Assembly (NCBI RefSeq): GCF_016920785.2
Contig: NW_024609835.1
Coordinates: forward strand, 175,870,798 to 175,934,797
DNA: 64,000 nt
Reading direction: 5' to 3'
Source: Ixodes scapularis
Lineage: Eukaryota > Arthropoda > Arachnida > Ixodida > Ixodidae
The translations under genes were made by a program, and so were the position numbers. This document shows, in pieces, positions 34,231 to 44,395 of the stretch. Each line of letters begins with the position of its first letter. Position 1 is the stretch's first letter. The notes under the pieces are model-generated. The model was not told the origin of the DNA. It did no database searches and saw only the letters and a list, made by a program, of their open reading frames with translations.

Positions 34231-34776
34231 ATGAAAGGAATGGAATGGAACGATTCAGCCATCCAGGAGTGGGAATGGGCTCAGTGTCTCCATTCCTAGG
34301 AATTGAAAGGAATTGAATTATTAAAAACTCTCATTCCCCGGAATGGAATTGGAATGGAATGGGGGTGCCCATTCTGCAACACTGGTGCCATCCCCGTCTC
34401 CCCAGCGGACGCGCCGCGACTTACTACCGAAGTTAAAATGCACCTAGGTCGGGACGCGCTACCTGAAAGCACCGCTGAGGCATGGTTATATAAAAACAAT
34501 ATTAATTGTGCCACAAAAGCCTGCAAACTAAACATTTTAAAAACATCACGCGCCCATAATTTTGTACTTAACTCCAATAAATTTCATACAAAAAGAGCCT
34601 TTTCTGTTTGTTTTTACGCAAAAGCATGCTTTCTAAAAGCTCAAGGTGACCACAATACAGACAAATGATAAAGGGTGGCGCTGTTGTCGTATTTAGGTCG
34701 GTCTCGGTGGACGCCAGCGGCCCAAGTTTCGACGGCGGGTTTCCCAAATGAGTGTTTTAGTAACGTTGGTTGACGT

Positions 34777-35437
34777 TAACACGGCGAGTACGCGCCCGAC
34801 AGTGTCGAACAGCGAGCGCCTATCGTACAGGGTAATCCTGCGACTTTGTGAATCACCTTCTGAAAAGCCTATAGCGTTCCTGCTGGTCTACAAGTAGCCA
34901 AAGCGATCAAAACAAAACTCACCGTTCATGCAAATGAACGTCCCACTCCGACTTCTCTTTGACGAGGCTTGACGTCATGACTGGGCCTTTCGGAGGCACG
35001 GAAGCGTTTGGTGGAGAGCAGAAAGCCTCGTTACCGGGGGGCCTTCGTGTCGCTCGGAATCCCTTTTTATGCTTTCCGCGTGCGGAGACATTCATTTAAT
35101 ATGCGCGGGTAGTCAGAATTTCTAAATTACAGGACAAGTATTGTTTTGCCTTGGCTTCTTTCAAATATAGCTATTCGAGTTACGCTCCATCAAAAGCCAT
35201 AGTTGAAGAGGAGAGTATGTATTTAATAACGGAGTAATCCAGTGGGAGCAACCAAATGTCCCAGGAATGAACTGCTCGAGTGGCCACTTCTGAATATAGC
35301 GCGCTAGAGTTGTGGGGAGGAAAGATGGCGGTTGGTCACTTTACGCACCTTTTTTTAAGTCTACGCATGGAAAGGTGGAAGCTTTAGGCTCCTCTACCTC
35401 ACGTCTTTTCCGCTGGGTGGCGTTACCTTCAATTTAT
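34777..35437. other. unassigned sequence
   Basis: No recognised coding motif or repeat copy between the V2 TSD and the LINE 3' fragment. Confidence 0.35.
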
Positions 35438-36001
35438 AATCGGTGGCTAGAGGGAATGCAGACAAAGACGGCTCTGGAAAGCTATAGATTAAACAAAACA
35501 GTTATTGTGAAAGAAAGCATTTACGACAATTTTAGGGGAAGCTCGTTGTTGTTTGAGGCAAGGACAGGTGTTTTGCGAACCAGAACATACAGGGCGAAGT
35601 ACCAGGAAATGGATACAGTGTGGGCTGCTTGTGGAGTGGAGGACGAGACGCCTGAGCACTCGATACTGTACTGTAAAGGGCTTCACCCTATGCCTACCGG
35701 AGACAGCATAGATTTAATGAAGTCATTGAGTTTTAGAGACAGCGAAGGAAAAGTGGATTTCAAAACAGTAGAGATTACCAAGCAAAGATTAAGTGAATGG
35801 TGGCAGAAAGCGAGAAAAAACTAGGTGTTTTCTTATTAACTAATTGCAAGGGGGTTTTATAGCCTCACTTTCTTTTCAGTGCGGAGTGAATATAGTTTTC
35901 ACATTTAAATATTCTAAGCTTAAATGATAAAACCAAATGGCTAGGTGGCGTAAGCTACCGCCCGACCCAATGGGCTTAGCCGGATTCATCCATCCATCCA
36001 T
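35438..36001 (+). pseudogene. LINE C-terminus and 3' UTR, copy 2
   Basis: An open frame (to 35824) reads RWLEGMQTKTALESYRLNK, a CCHC knuckle CGVEDETPEHSILYC, and TKQRLSEWWQKARKN before its stop. A 3' UTR follows, ending GGCTAGGTGGCGTAAGCTAC and (CATC)n at about 35987-36001. It matches copy 1 (11034-11607) from the codons for NRWLEG onward. Sequence upstream of 35438 is unrelated, as expected for a 5'-truncated insertion. Confidence 0.75.
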
Positions 36002-36044
36002 GCAGTGGCGAATACCTTTCTGTACGTTAGCTAACTGTCTAAAC

Positions 36045-36345
36045 TTTGAAAACACCTGCCATTTTTTGCGCCATCATTTCACTCGACAATCGCTATTGTG
36101 TTTTTATATGCCAGAGTAATAAGATTTTGATGGGAACATATATGAAATAGACGTATAGGGAATTCAAATCTTACGATTGAATTAGCCTAGCCAGTGTCGC
36201 TAGGCGACGACGAACCGGAGGATGGTGTATTTAGCAGTCGTGACGTTGATGTGCGATCCTAGTGCTCGCCAAGGAGAGCCACGCAAAAGCAGATTTCAAA
36301 CCGGTAATAAACCTACCTATATCTAGTAAACGGTTTTTCGGGCAC
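36045..36345 (+). repeat. direct-repeat block C-D-A, left copy
   Basis: The three parts are CACCTGCCATTTTTTGCGCC... (C), GGGAACATATATGAAATAGACG (D) and TAGCCAGTGTCGCTAGGCGA...CCGGTAATAAACCTACC (A). They recur in the order A-B-C-D at 44790-45855. They flank the Gypsy pair, so they may be LTR pieces, but the permuted order fits tandem repetition too. Confidence 0.5.
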
Positions 36346-36350
36346 ATTTT

Positions 36351-36830
36351 TTGCTATCTGGCCACAAGGTGTCCTGGCAGCCAACTGAAGAACTACTGAG
36401 TGCAATGGCGAACTCGGGGGAGGAATCGCAGAGAGCGTCTTCGCACGTCTTCCGTTTTGTGGGACCAATATCATTCCATCAGGCAAAAAAAAAAAAAAAG
36501 ACTGGGACCTGCACCAGTTATGGTTTCAAGCATCTCTGGACATCGGCGGAACGACTGATGATGCCACCATAAAAAAAACCTTCTGATCGTATCGCTGGGA
36601 TCCGACACGTTTAAGCTGCTGTACTTTCTGCTTCAGCAGAGACAGGTCACTGAAATCTCCTATGCGAAATTGGCGGAAACACTTGAAGCACATTTTTCGC
36701 TGAAGCGCTTCAAGAAATTCGAGTAAGCCAAGCCGTTTTCAACGCGCCAGGATGAACGAGAGTCACCAACCGACTCCCTAGTAAGACTACGATCAGTCGT
36801 TTTATGACAGGTTTTTAAAGGATCGCGCAA
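36351..36830 (+). pseudogene. Gypsy gag N-terminal region
   Basis: A frame to 36572 reads MANSGEESQRASS...FVGPISFHQ. It then shifts across a 15-A run (about 36486-36500) into HQLWFQASLDIGGTTDDAT and SYAKLAETLEAHFSLKRF, typical Gypsy Gag segments. Stops and the A-run frameshift disable it. Confidence 0.6.
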
Positions 36831-36844
36831 CGATTGCGAAGGAG

Positions 36845-37477
36845 GTGTATGAACTACTTGAACAAAACAAAGAGTGGAGGTGGGAAAAAAAACGACGAAA
36901 AGGTTTCGAAAAGCTGAAATATCTAGTGGCGAAGTACACTGTGCTCGCGCGCTATGATGAAAAACGACCTCTAGTGTTCTCTTGCGAAGCTTCACCATAT
37001 GGAGTGGGAGCCGTACTTGCACAGCAAGATGCTGATGGGCGAGAGGCCCCGATCACTTTTGCATCCAAAACGCTAGGCGCTGTTGAGCAGAATTATTCTC
37101 AACTTTATCATGAAGGCCTCGCCATCGTATACGGTGTTCACCACTTTCATCAGTACATCGCTGGGAGGTCCGTGACCATATTCACAGACCATCAACCTCT
37201 GCTAGGTATCATCGGCTCCAACAAGCCTGTTCCACAAGTATTATCACCGAGGATAACTAGATGGTGCGTGAAGCTGGCAGCCTACCACTACGCCCTGAAG
37301 TACAGGCCAGGCAATCATCACCAGAACGCAGACGCTCTCAGCGGGCTTCCGCTACCACACACACAAGACGAACTGAATCCACCTGGTGACATCTTAATGT
37401 TTGAAGGTTTGTTACAGCCTCCTCTGTCAGCTCAGCAGGTACCAGAAGCGACAACAAATGACACTGTACTGGTTTAA
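36845..37477 (+). pseudogene. Gypsy RNase H domain
   Basis: A 210-residue frame contains LARYDEKRPLVFSCEASPYG (usual DAS changed to EAS), SKTLGAVEQNYSQLYHEGLA, FTDHQPLLGI and YRPGNHHQNADALS. These are the Gypsy-type RNase H motifs that degrade the RNA strand during reverse transcription. The change in the first acidic triad may impair it. Confidence 0.8.
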
Positions 37478-38430
37478 GTATTACAAGCAATTCACAAGGG
37501 CACTCTTCGTTGGCTCAAATCACCAGAGTTCGCACCTAACAGAAAAAAGGCGGCAGGACTGTCGACACACCGAAATTGTGTGATATGGGGTGCACGCATT
37601 GTGATCCCCACGCGACTGAGGACGGACGCGTTGACGTTGATTCACGCGGGGCACCATGGAATTGTCGCAATGAAGACATGCGCACGGAGCTACCTCTGGT
37701 GGCCCGGTATCGACGCGGACATAAAGTCATTCGTCGAAGAATGCAGTGCCTGCCAGACACACCGCAAGACACCACCGAAGGAGCCCATGCCAGTCTGGCT
37801 CTAACCCTCCCAGCCTTGAGATACTATTCGCTAGGACTTTGCGTGTCCTGTTGAAGGTCAGGTCTTCCTGGTGGTCGTGGACGCCTGCACTAAATGGGTG
37901 GAGGTCAGGGTAATGCGCAACATGGCGGCGGCTGCCGTCCTTAGAGAATTGCGGGCTATCTTCGCAACTTTTTGCGTTTTCCGGAAGGTGGTTTCAGGCA
38001 GCGGCACAACGTTTCTGTCCGAAGATATCAAGACTTTCTACTGGAATAACGGTGCATTGTCCATCGCAAGCGCGCCATACCATCCAGAAACTAACGGCCA
38101 TGTTGAACGCATGGTTCAGGAGCTGAAAATGGCATTAACTAAAAGAGGAAGAGAAGATCCGAATTCTGTGATTGCCAGATTTCTATTCAAACAACACACA
38201 ACAATGCATGTGGCAACAGAAAAGACACCTGCTTGGATGCTTTTTTTGGGGAACTTCTGATCTCGAGCGACTAAAGACATTCAGCCCTGTGACACCTGAA
38301 AACACTCCAACCTTTACAAACCCACGCAAGCTGAATATAGGCCAAGCAGTGTGGGCTAAAACATTTCCAGACGGTAAAACGTGGATACCCGGAGTGATCG
38401 AATGTCAGCTGGGACATCGTTCTTAGATGA
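37478..38430 (+). pseudogene. Gypsy integrase
   Basis: The zinc-binding HHCC part (HAGHHGIVAMK...CSACQTHR, 37580-37804) and the core (37871-38260) lie in separate frames. The core begins VVDACTKWVEV (first Asp), has VSGSGTTF where VSDNGT is expected (second Asp lost) and keeps YHPETNGHVERMV (Glu). The C-terminal tail continues in another frame to about 38430. Confidence 0.8.
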
Positions 38431-38724
38431 TTTCAGTAGAGCAAGGCTCCATTCGCCTGCACTCCAACCATATACGGGCGCGAATAATGACATGGCATAA
38501 TCAACCTCCACAGACAGCTGTGGCACCTGCATGGGACAATAACAGCCGTGACGACCTGGCTCTGCTACCCGCGACAACCATCAGGGACAGCAGTACAACT
38601 GCGATTCCCAAAGAATAGGTTCCTGTTGTGCCGCCGGCAGAGCCTGGCACTTCAGGCACTCGAAGGAGTTCTCGGAACCGGTGACCACCTCAAAGATATG
38701 AACATGACGTCTAGTCGTGGGAGT

Positions 38725-38923
38725 TGTTATGTACTGAATGACATGTTAAAAGAAGAAGACGGGCCTCATCTTTTTCTGCCAGTAAACAGATAGTGTGCGA
38801 GCCAGCGCATGCGGACATTCGATCCCGCCGCCATCAAGATCGGCAGTTGTGAGTGACCTGAGTAAAGCTACTCGGTGTATTTTGAGGAATCGGGCTCCTG
38901 ATTACTTCAGAGTTGACAATTAG
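38725..38923 (+). repeat. Gypsy A 3' LTR
   Basis: It begins TGTTATGTACTGAATGAC after a purine tract (CGTGGGAG) and ends TCAGAGTTGACA. The size (about 199 bp) and the TG...CA ends fit a Gypsy LTR. It is immediately followed by gag sequence of element B. Confidence 0.6.
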
Positions 38924-38949
38924 CAACTGAGAATATGAGAACAAAGCGG

Positions 38950-39550
38950 ATGCACACACAGATTTGTCACTCACTGCTTTCATTATTGGACTTCGAGATC
39001 AACGCTTGAGAGCACGTCTTGACCAAGAAACAGATGTATAGATCGACATTGCTCTCAGATTATCGGAAAGCTTCCTTCGAGCGAAAAAAGAGTCTCGCCA
39101 ATCGAGAGACGTCGATGATACCCATCTCGCAGTCAGCAAATTGGTTAATGTACAAAGGTCTGCTCTAAAATTTTCCTGTTGCGGGAACTCGAATCACCTC
39201 TGAGACAATTGCCGCTTTGAATCTGAAGACCGCAGAGCTAGTAGCAACAAAGTGCACATTGCCAAGATGTACAGAAGCAAAGACCAGACTGACAAGCCTC
39301 GACAAAGAAGGAAAGAGAAGATACAAGTAGTCACAAGCGCCCTGTCCACTTTCGTCTGAGAAGGCTTATTTTTGGAATGTCAGAATGAAGGCTAGCGAGT
39401 GAAGCTTCAGATAGACATGAGTTCACTAGTCATCTTACTAGACATTCATACTTGGCATCGCTTCAGGAAACGAAAGCTCGACGAAGCTCTTCAAAGAGTG
39501 CAAAGTTTCAATAAGGACCCGATCAAGATTGATGGCCAACATACACTTTA
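38950..39550 (+). pseudogene. Gypsy B gag end and protease
   Basis: Readable segments are FIIGLRDQRLRARL (gag), CCGNSNHL..NCRFE (zinc knuckle with a stop inside) and VKLQIDMSSLVILLDIHTWH (protease, the DTG active site changed to DMS). PIKIDGQ follows. Loss of the protease aspartate-threonine-glycine motif and several stops show it is inactive. Confidence 0.65.
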
Positions 39551-39774
39551 ACTTCCATTCTAAGGCTAGCACTACAGTCTCATGACAATTTTCACCAACA
39601 CAGAGCACATCAACTTCTTGTGGAGAATCTGGTCGAGAGCACTCAAACAGGATCTGCACAACATTTTTCACCGAGCTTGTGAGCACGAAATGAAAGAAAG
39701 CCTCAAGACGTTGCCAACTAAGTACGCAAAACTATTCAGAAATTAACTTTTCCTGTGCATGAGGATCAAGGGTA

Positions 39775-40425
39775 CACTTAAGTTCAAGGAGGCCGTCATC
39801 CCCAAGATCAGTGGCCATGACCACTACCGTTTGCATTACGCGAAGCCGTGCAGCCTGACTTCAAGAGCCTAGTTAAAAGTGAATTTCTCACTCCAGTACA
39901 AACAGTGCAGTGGACCAGTCTGATGGTTGTTTTCCCCAAAGCAGCGAATTGGTGAGGGTATGCGGCGATTTCAGCGTTACTGTCTATTCTCAGTTAAACG
40001 TCGCACGGTACCCGATTCCACAACCTGAGGAATTTGCTCGGCGATCAACGGAGGACAGAAGTTTTCGAAACTGGATCTGTCGGAGGCGTACCTACAGATG
40101 GAGTTGGAGGAGGATACAAAAAAGTATCTCGTTGTCGACACACAGAAGGGATTGCTCCCGTTTAACCGGATGCCATTTGGGATATCATTAGCGCCCGTCA
40201 TTTTCAAGAGGACCCCAGAACAAGTAACTTCTTGCCTGCAAAACGTTCTATACTACGTTGGATGACATGCTTGTCACCAGGAAACCTGACGAACTGACGA
40301 CAGATTAAAAACTTAGAGCTCGTTCTTTGACGGCTAAAGGAGTAAAAATTCGCACTGAAGAAAGAAAAGTGTGAGTTCATGTCCCCGAAGTAGAGTATGT
40401 GTTTCAGACATTTTCGGCCAAAAAT
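39775..40425 (+). pseudogene. Gypsy B reverse transcriptase
   Basis: Frames around 39900-40220 read VRVCGDF and then KLDLSEAYLQMELEEDTKKY (motif A Asp), followed by FNRMPFGISLAPVIFKR (motif B). The YVDD box is disrupted (LYYVG then stop, about 40250). KEKCEFMSPK remains downstream. The domain is cut off by the insertion that starts near 40445. Confidence 0.75.
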
Positions 40426-40748
40426 ACGCCCATCAAAAAAAAAATATATATATGACCGCATCTCCACGTGGTGAATGATGTTAATTCGGACGAAGCTCTG
40501 GTGGTGCTGATGATACTGGTTTTGTTCATAAGTAGTGCTGATGGTGCTGATTTTTTTATTGCTCATAGGTAGTGCTGAGTTCTGGGTTGCGTTTCAACTC
40601 CATTATTACTGCTTTATGGTCGGTGAAATGCAGAGAGCCAGTGGTTCTTCTAGAGGATCAGCTTGGATCCGCTAGAAGCCGTGGGAACGCATCTCTTCCA
40701 CTTAAGTCAACGGTCCATGTCAGAAAAAGAATGTATGGTATGAATCGT

Positions 40749-40895
40749 GGTTATATATGCAGTTGAGCATTTGACCGCAGCGCCCTCTCGTCTATAAACG
40801 TTGAGCCAATGCATGCAACGTTTAACGGGATTATATACGCATTGGACCGCAGCGCCCTCTCCTTTATAGACGTTGAGCCGCTACATGCAACGTTT
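40749..40895 (+). repeat. ~71-bp tandem duplication
   Basis: Two copies of a unit containing GACCGCAGCGCCCTCTCSTY and CATGCAACGTTT, starting 71 bp apart (GACCGC at 40773 and 40844). Confidence 0.75.
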
Positions 40896-40958
40896 CATCC
40901 ATGACAGCAACCCCAGCTCTTGAGTTACTACCACATCTCAGAGCCCCCTACTCGCCCC

Positions 40959-41040
40959 GCAGTCGTGGCCGAGTGGTTAAGGCGATGGACTAGAAATCCA
41001 GTGGGTTCTCCCCGCACAGGTTCGAATCCCGTTGACTGCG
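40959..41040 (+). tRNA. tRNA-Ser(AGA)-like gene
   Basis: An 82-nt cloverleaf. The acceptor arms GCAGTCG and TGACTGC pair with one G-U. The D arm GCCGAGTGGTTAAGGC is canonical. The anticodon loop CTAGAAA gives anticodon AGA (Ser, UCU). There is a long variable arm (GGG/CCC) and a TTCGAAT T loop. Two stem mismatches exist (A-G at the base of the anticodon stem and A-C in the T stem). A run of nine T follows 8 nt downstream, a plausible Pol III stop. It lies within a mobile repeat, so it may be a captured or decaying gene. Confidence 0.75.
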
Positions 41041-41149
41041 CAAACATTTTTTTTTCTTTTCTAAGAAGACAGATGGGATGGCAATCGATGTGAGCACGGA
41101 CGTCGGACGGACAAGGCTAGGCCCTAAGGAGCTTCTCCCCTAAAAGAAA

Positions 41150-41740
41150 TCCTGAACAATATTGAACATTCCAGAGTGAGCTAACCTTCATTATCTACGA
41201 GCGTTCCTGGGCATTGTGCAATATTACGGAAACTATTTACCCCGGTTCGCAGAACTTTATGCACCGCTGAACTCACTGCTCAAGAAGGGTGTTCCTTGGC
41301 AGTAGAGCTTACTCTGCGTGGAAGCATTTAAGGACATCAAATCTCGTCTGTCATTCACAAAGGCTCTCGGTCACTTTGACCCAAGTGAGACAATCTACCT
41401 GTCAGCTGATGCGTCATTGACTGGTGTTGGAGCGGTCATCTAGAACAAGATAAGCGGAAAGGAACGCCCAATTGTATATGCCTCCAAAACGTTAACATCA
41501 GAAAGAAAAAACGATATGCCCAGATCAAGCGAGAAGTCTTGCAATTATGTTTGGTATAAAAAGGTTTCACCAATATTCATGCGGAAGAACTTTTGTCCTG
41601 TACACGGATAACAAGTCATTGACAGATATTTTTGGACCAGTGGAAAGAATCCCTGGGACGGCTGCCAGTAGATTTCAACGATGGGCCTTGATTCGGCAAG
41701 GGTAATTGTATGAAATGCATGTCAACATCTCAGTTTTAAA
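41150..41740 (+). pseudogene. Gypsy B RT thumb and RNase H
   Basis: Readable as LRAFLGIVQYYGNYLPRFAE, PLNSLLKKGVPW, then ALGHFDPSETIYLSADASLT (RNase H first Asp) and IVYASKTLTSERKN. Stops occur within (for example near 41303 and 41442). It continues the pol interrupted by the 40445-41147 insertion. Confidence 0.75.
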
Positions 41741-42078
41741 ACTCGGATGGTTTGTCATGACTACCTCAAGGACCTGATGCCGCGTTTGATGGTGAAGTGC
41801 AACATGGAGTGACCGATGTTGTGAGCTTGATTTCTTTAAACACCCTCGCGATCAGAAAAGGAAATTTGACCAAATTTCCAATCAGGACGTCAGACATCGC
41901 TGCAGCTAAGGGCAAAACACTGTCGAAGGTCTACCGCTACGTAATGGGAGTATGGCCGTCGGTTGAATGAAACGCCGCAGTAGAACAGTACTCATCTACG
42001 CAGTAGGGACTAAAGTTGGTAAACGGCTGTCTAGTTTGGCTTATGCGCAGAGTGATTTCTCCAAAGTTTCGATAGAGT

Positions 42079-42820
42079 TTGTTGAACCTAATTCATGAAG
42101 GGCATCTAGGACAATCAATGATAAAATTTGTTTCCTATTCTTATTTCTGGTTACCGCACATGAGCAATGATATTGAGGCTAAAAGCCAAGCATGCCAGTC
42201 TCCGAACGGAACGAGAAAGCTTCCCTACATCAGTGGGAAGTCTCAAAACGGCCTTGGTATTGAATTCACACCAAATTCACCGAATACCAGGACACCACGT
42301 ATTTGGTGGTAATAAACGCCTGCTGCAAGTGGGCTAAGTCACTCTTATGACGTCGACACGAGCACAACCAATGGTCGAAGCGTTCAAGGACATTTTATTT
42401 CGTCGTGGACAGAGAAACCAGGTGGTCCGCGACAATGGCCCACAGTACACTACCGCCACGTTCAAGGATTTCCTACAACAGCAGGGCTTCCGGAACATTC
42501 TAGCATCGCCTTACCATCCTCAGTCAAACGGCTTGGCCGCGAATTTTGTCAGAACGCTGAAGGTTGCCTTACGAGAATCCAAGAAGGCAGAGGAAAATAA
42601 AATACTAAGACAGCAACTTCAGAAGTACAGCGAGGCGCCGCACTCCACAGCAGCACAGACTCCGTGCTACATGTTAAACAAGCGACACTATAGAACGACA
42701 TTGGACTTGATTAAGCCTGATGAGTCGTCCGAAGAGTTTCGTTGTCGCACTTTCCAAAAGACGAACTACGACATGAAGAGTCGTGAACGTGGCGCTTTAG
42801 ACAAATCAGAACCCCAGTGA
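42079..42820 (+). pseudogene. Gypsy B integrase
   Basis: The HHCC part appears as LIHEGHLGQSMIKF...CQSPNGTRK with cysteines partly lost. The core frame 42347-42820 holds VRDNGPQYTTATFKDFL (second Asp) and SPYHPQSNGLAANFVRTLK, where the usual Glu (GLAERF/GLAENF) is changed to Ala-Asn. So the DDE triad appears broken. Confidence 0.75.
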
Positions 42821-42861
42821 AAAAGTGGTTTAGGAAAAAGAAAGTTCTATCCCTAGTAAAA

Positions 42862-43433
42862 AAATCATTTGTATGAGAACTTTCTTGTGTCCAATAAACA
42901 CATATGAATCATACAAGATAAATAAGAACATATGAGAACATATAAGAACCATATAAGAATTATATGAGAACTATATAGGAACTATATAAGATATATAAGA
43001 ACCCCATAAGAACATTATAAGAAACTTCCCACTAGTTTCTTATATGGTGCTTGTATGTTCTCATATATCTTATATAGTTCCTATATAGCTCTTATATGGT
43101 TCTTATACGGTTCATATATGTTCTTATATATCTTGTATGATTCATATGTGTTTATTGGACACAGACATTTCTCATACAAATGAGAATTTTCAATAGGGTT
43201 GTCCAATAAACGCATATTATCAAATGAGATATTAAAAGAGCAAATAGGACCTTATAAAAACAGATAACAATATAGAATTATGCATGTAGTTTTTTTTATG
43301 ACTTCTTAGATAATATTACACTGTTCTTATATATTCTTATATGGTTATTGTATGCTCTTATAAAATCTTATTTGATCATATGCGTTATTCGACCCCAAAA
43401 AATTTCTTATACAAATAAAAATTTCAAAACGGA
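42862..43433. mobile_element. AT-rich foldback element inside Gypsy B
   Basis: The outer ends (ATCATTTGTATGAGAAC and the inverse of CTTATACAAATAAAAATTTC) enclose an inner palindrome. Its arms contain TTGTGTCCAATAAACACATA and its complement (about 42885-43170). The interior is made of ATATAAGAAC-type repeats. Gypsy pol resumes after it (KKNHWSKDAI). It is related to the elements at 43782-44117 and 44690-44797, which share GTGTCCAATAAACATAT. Confidence 0.6.
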
Positions 43434-43441
43434 ACGTCGGG

Positions 43442-43759
43442 ATGCAAGATGAGCTAAAGAAGAACCACTGGAGCAAGGATGCCATCACCATGCAAAAAAG
43501 CCGGGTCTTGCATTCGGTAAAAAGAGAGGATGAAGAGCAAGTAGATCAGCTCAAGAAAATAATCTGCGTAGAAGATTGGATAGTGACGTACATGCTTTTA
43601 GTCGCGGTGACCACCTTAGACAAAGTCGATCCACAGCCAGTTGTATCCGGTACATCAGATACAACTGTCCAATCATCAGGAACCCCAGCTGATGCTACTG
43701 CGGTTCGCCGATATCCCACCAGAGTACTCAAGGCACCTGACCATTTCGCTCCAATCTGA
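43442..43759 (+). pseudogene. Gypsy B pol C-terminus
   Basis: A 105-residue frame ends VRRYPTRVLKAPDHFAPI, the typical C-terminal tail of Gypsy pol proteins just before the polypurine tract. A purine-rich stretch (GAGAAGGGAGGAA) and TGTAGTG follow. Confidence 0.7.
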
Positions 43760-43781
43760 GAAGGGAGGAATGTAGTGCCCT

Positions 43782-44117
43782 ACTGAAAAAAGTATATGAA
43801 TCTATATAAGAACTGATATGAAATATCCAAAAACTGATATGCGACATATGAAACTGATATGAAATATCGAAAAACTGGTTTGCGATATAAGAACTGATAT
43901 GAAGTACCCAAAAACTGATATGCGACATATAAGAACTGATATGCAACATATGCCAGCTGATATGAAATATCCAGAAACTGATATGCGATATACGAACTGA
44001 TATGAAATACCCAAAAACTGATATGCGACATATAAGAACTGACATGCAACATATGCCAACTGATATGAATGTGTCCAATAAACATATAAGAAATAAATTC
44101 ATAAAATTTTTTTCAGC
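43782..44117. mobile_element. TA-flanked MITE built of AACTGATATG repeats
   Basis: The ends CTGAAAAAAGTATATGAAT and the inverse of ATTCATAAAATTTTTTTCAG match. TA flanks the left end, and CA (probably mutated TA) the right. The interior is a variable tandem array of AACTGATATGAAATATCCAA-like units. It interrupts the presumed 3' LTR of Gypsy B. Confidence 0.65.
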
Positions 44118-44395
44118 ATAAGACGTGCCGCGCGGGAAAGCAAACATGTGGCTTGGAACTGCAGTGGAGCGGCTTGATTTACTGGCTTTCAAATAATTAC
44201 GGCATGAGCGTTTACTTTTTATTAGGAGATTCGTCCCCCGAGCCGTTCTAAATACTCTCAGAGGTGCGAAATTACTGAAAAAATCCAACACGTTGAAAAT
44301 ATTATTTATTGCGTAGGTGGTCACCGAAAAACTCTGTACTTTCAAAACGACCTGTATAAAAGGCGGAAACGCGGAGCTCCGAAGTAGTTATTGGG

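Larger units (their letters stand above)
13028..34384. mobile_element. 21.36-kb segment with hAT-like ends and 8-bp TSD
   Basis: The segment starts CAGTGTTGCGGAGTTGCC and ends with the inverse CAGTGTTGCAGAATGGGC. It is flanked by exact GTGCCATC duplications (13020-13027 and 34385-34392). V1 shows the empty site GTGCCACC at 5389-5396. Both subterminal regions are rich in GGAATGGAATG. The interior holds a BED-finger remnant 1.6 kb from the left end, a LINE, Gypsy debris, MITEs and inverted repeats. The simplest reading is an ancestral hAT element swollen by nested insertions. Confidence 0.75.
12811..34768 (+). mobile_element. hAT-type element V2, split by a 21-kb insertion
   Basis: The left part 12811-13027 and right part 34393-34768 together match V1 minus its own insertion (about 593 versus 574 bp). 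The left end is CAACGTTACTAAAGCACTCA and the right end TTTTAGTAACGTTG. An exact 8-bp TSD GTTGACGT lies at 12803-12810 and 34769-34776. Shared ends, shared interior and a matching TSD 22 kb apart show one element split by later insertion, not two. Confidence 0.85.
36346..38923 (+). mobile_element. Gypsy element A, deleted and broken
   Basis: The order is a gag start (36351-36830), then directly RNase H (36845-37477), integrase (about 37478-38430), a pol C-terminus, a purine-rich tract before 38725, and a 3' LTR beginning TGTTATGTACTGAATGAC. Protease and reverse transcriptase are missing, so an internal deletion joins gag to RNase H near 36830. No matching 5' LTR is seen. Confidence 0.75.
40445..41147 (+). 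mobile_element. insertion in Gypsy B carrying a tRNA-Ser-like gene
   Basis: It starts CCGCATCTCCACGTGGTGAA and ends CCTAAGGAGCTTCTCCCCTA, the same boundaries as the foldback element at 25286-25665. Gypsy RT reading stops before it and resumes after it. Inside are a 71-bp tandem duplication, the tRNA-Ser(AGA)-like sequence and a T9 run. Confidence 0.65.
38930..43770 (+). mobile_element. Gypsy element B, broken, with nested insertions
   Basis: The order is gag end and zinc knuckle, protease, RT (about 39775-40425), insertion 40445-41147, RT/RNase H (41150-41740), integrase (42079-42820), insertion about 42862-43433, and pol C-terminus (43442-43759). A purine tract follows, and TGTAGTG at about 43771 may start the 3' LTR. 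The gag start and 5' LTR are absent where element A's LTR abuts it. Stops are frequent. Confidence 0.75.

Noticed and set aside
42885..43170. Repeated short AT-rich units considered as a CRISPR-like array
   Set aside because: Units are variable and arranged as a palindrome in a retroelement; no spacer structure, and the genome is eukaryotic.
43728..44345. 205-residue minus-strand frame rich in ISFWIFHISSYI repeats
   Set aside because: Produced by the AACTGATATG tandem repeats of a MITE; the periodic peptide follows from repeat length, not selection.
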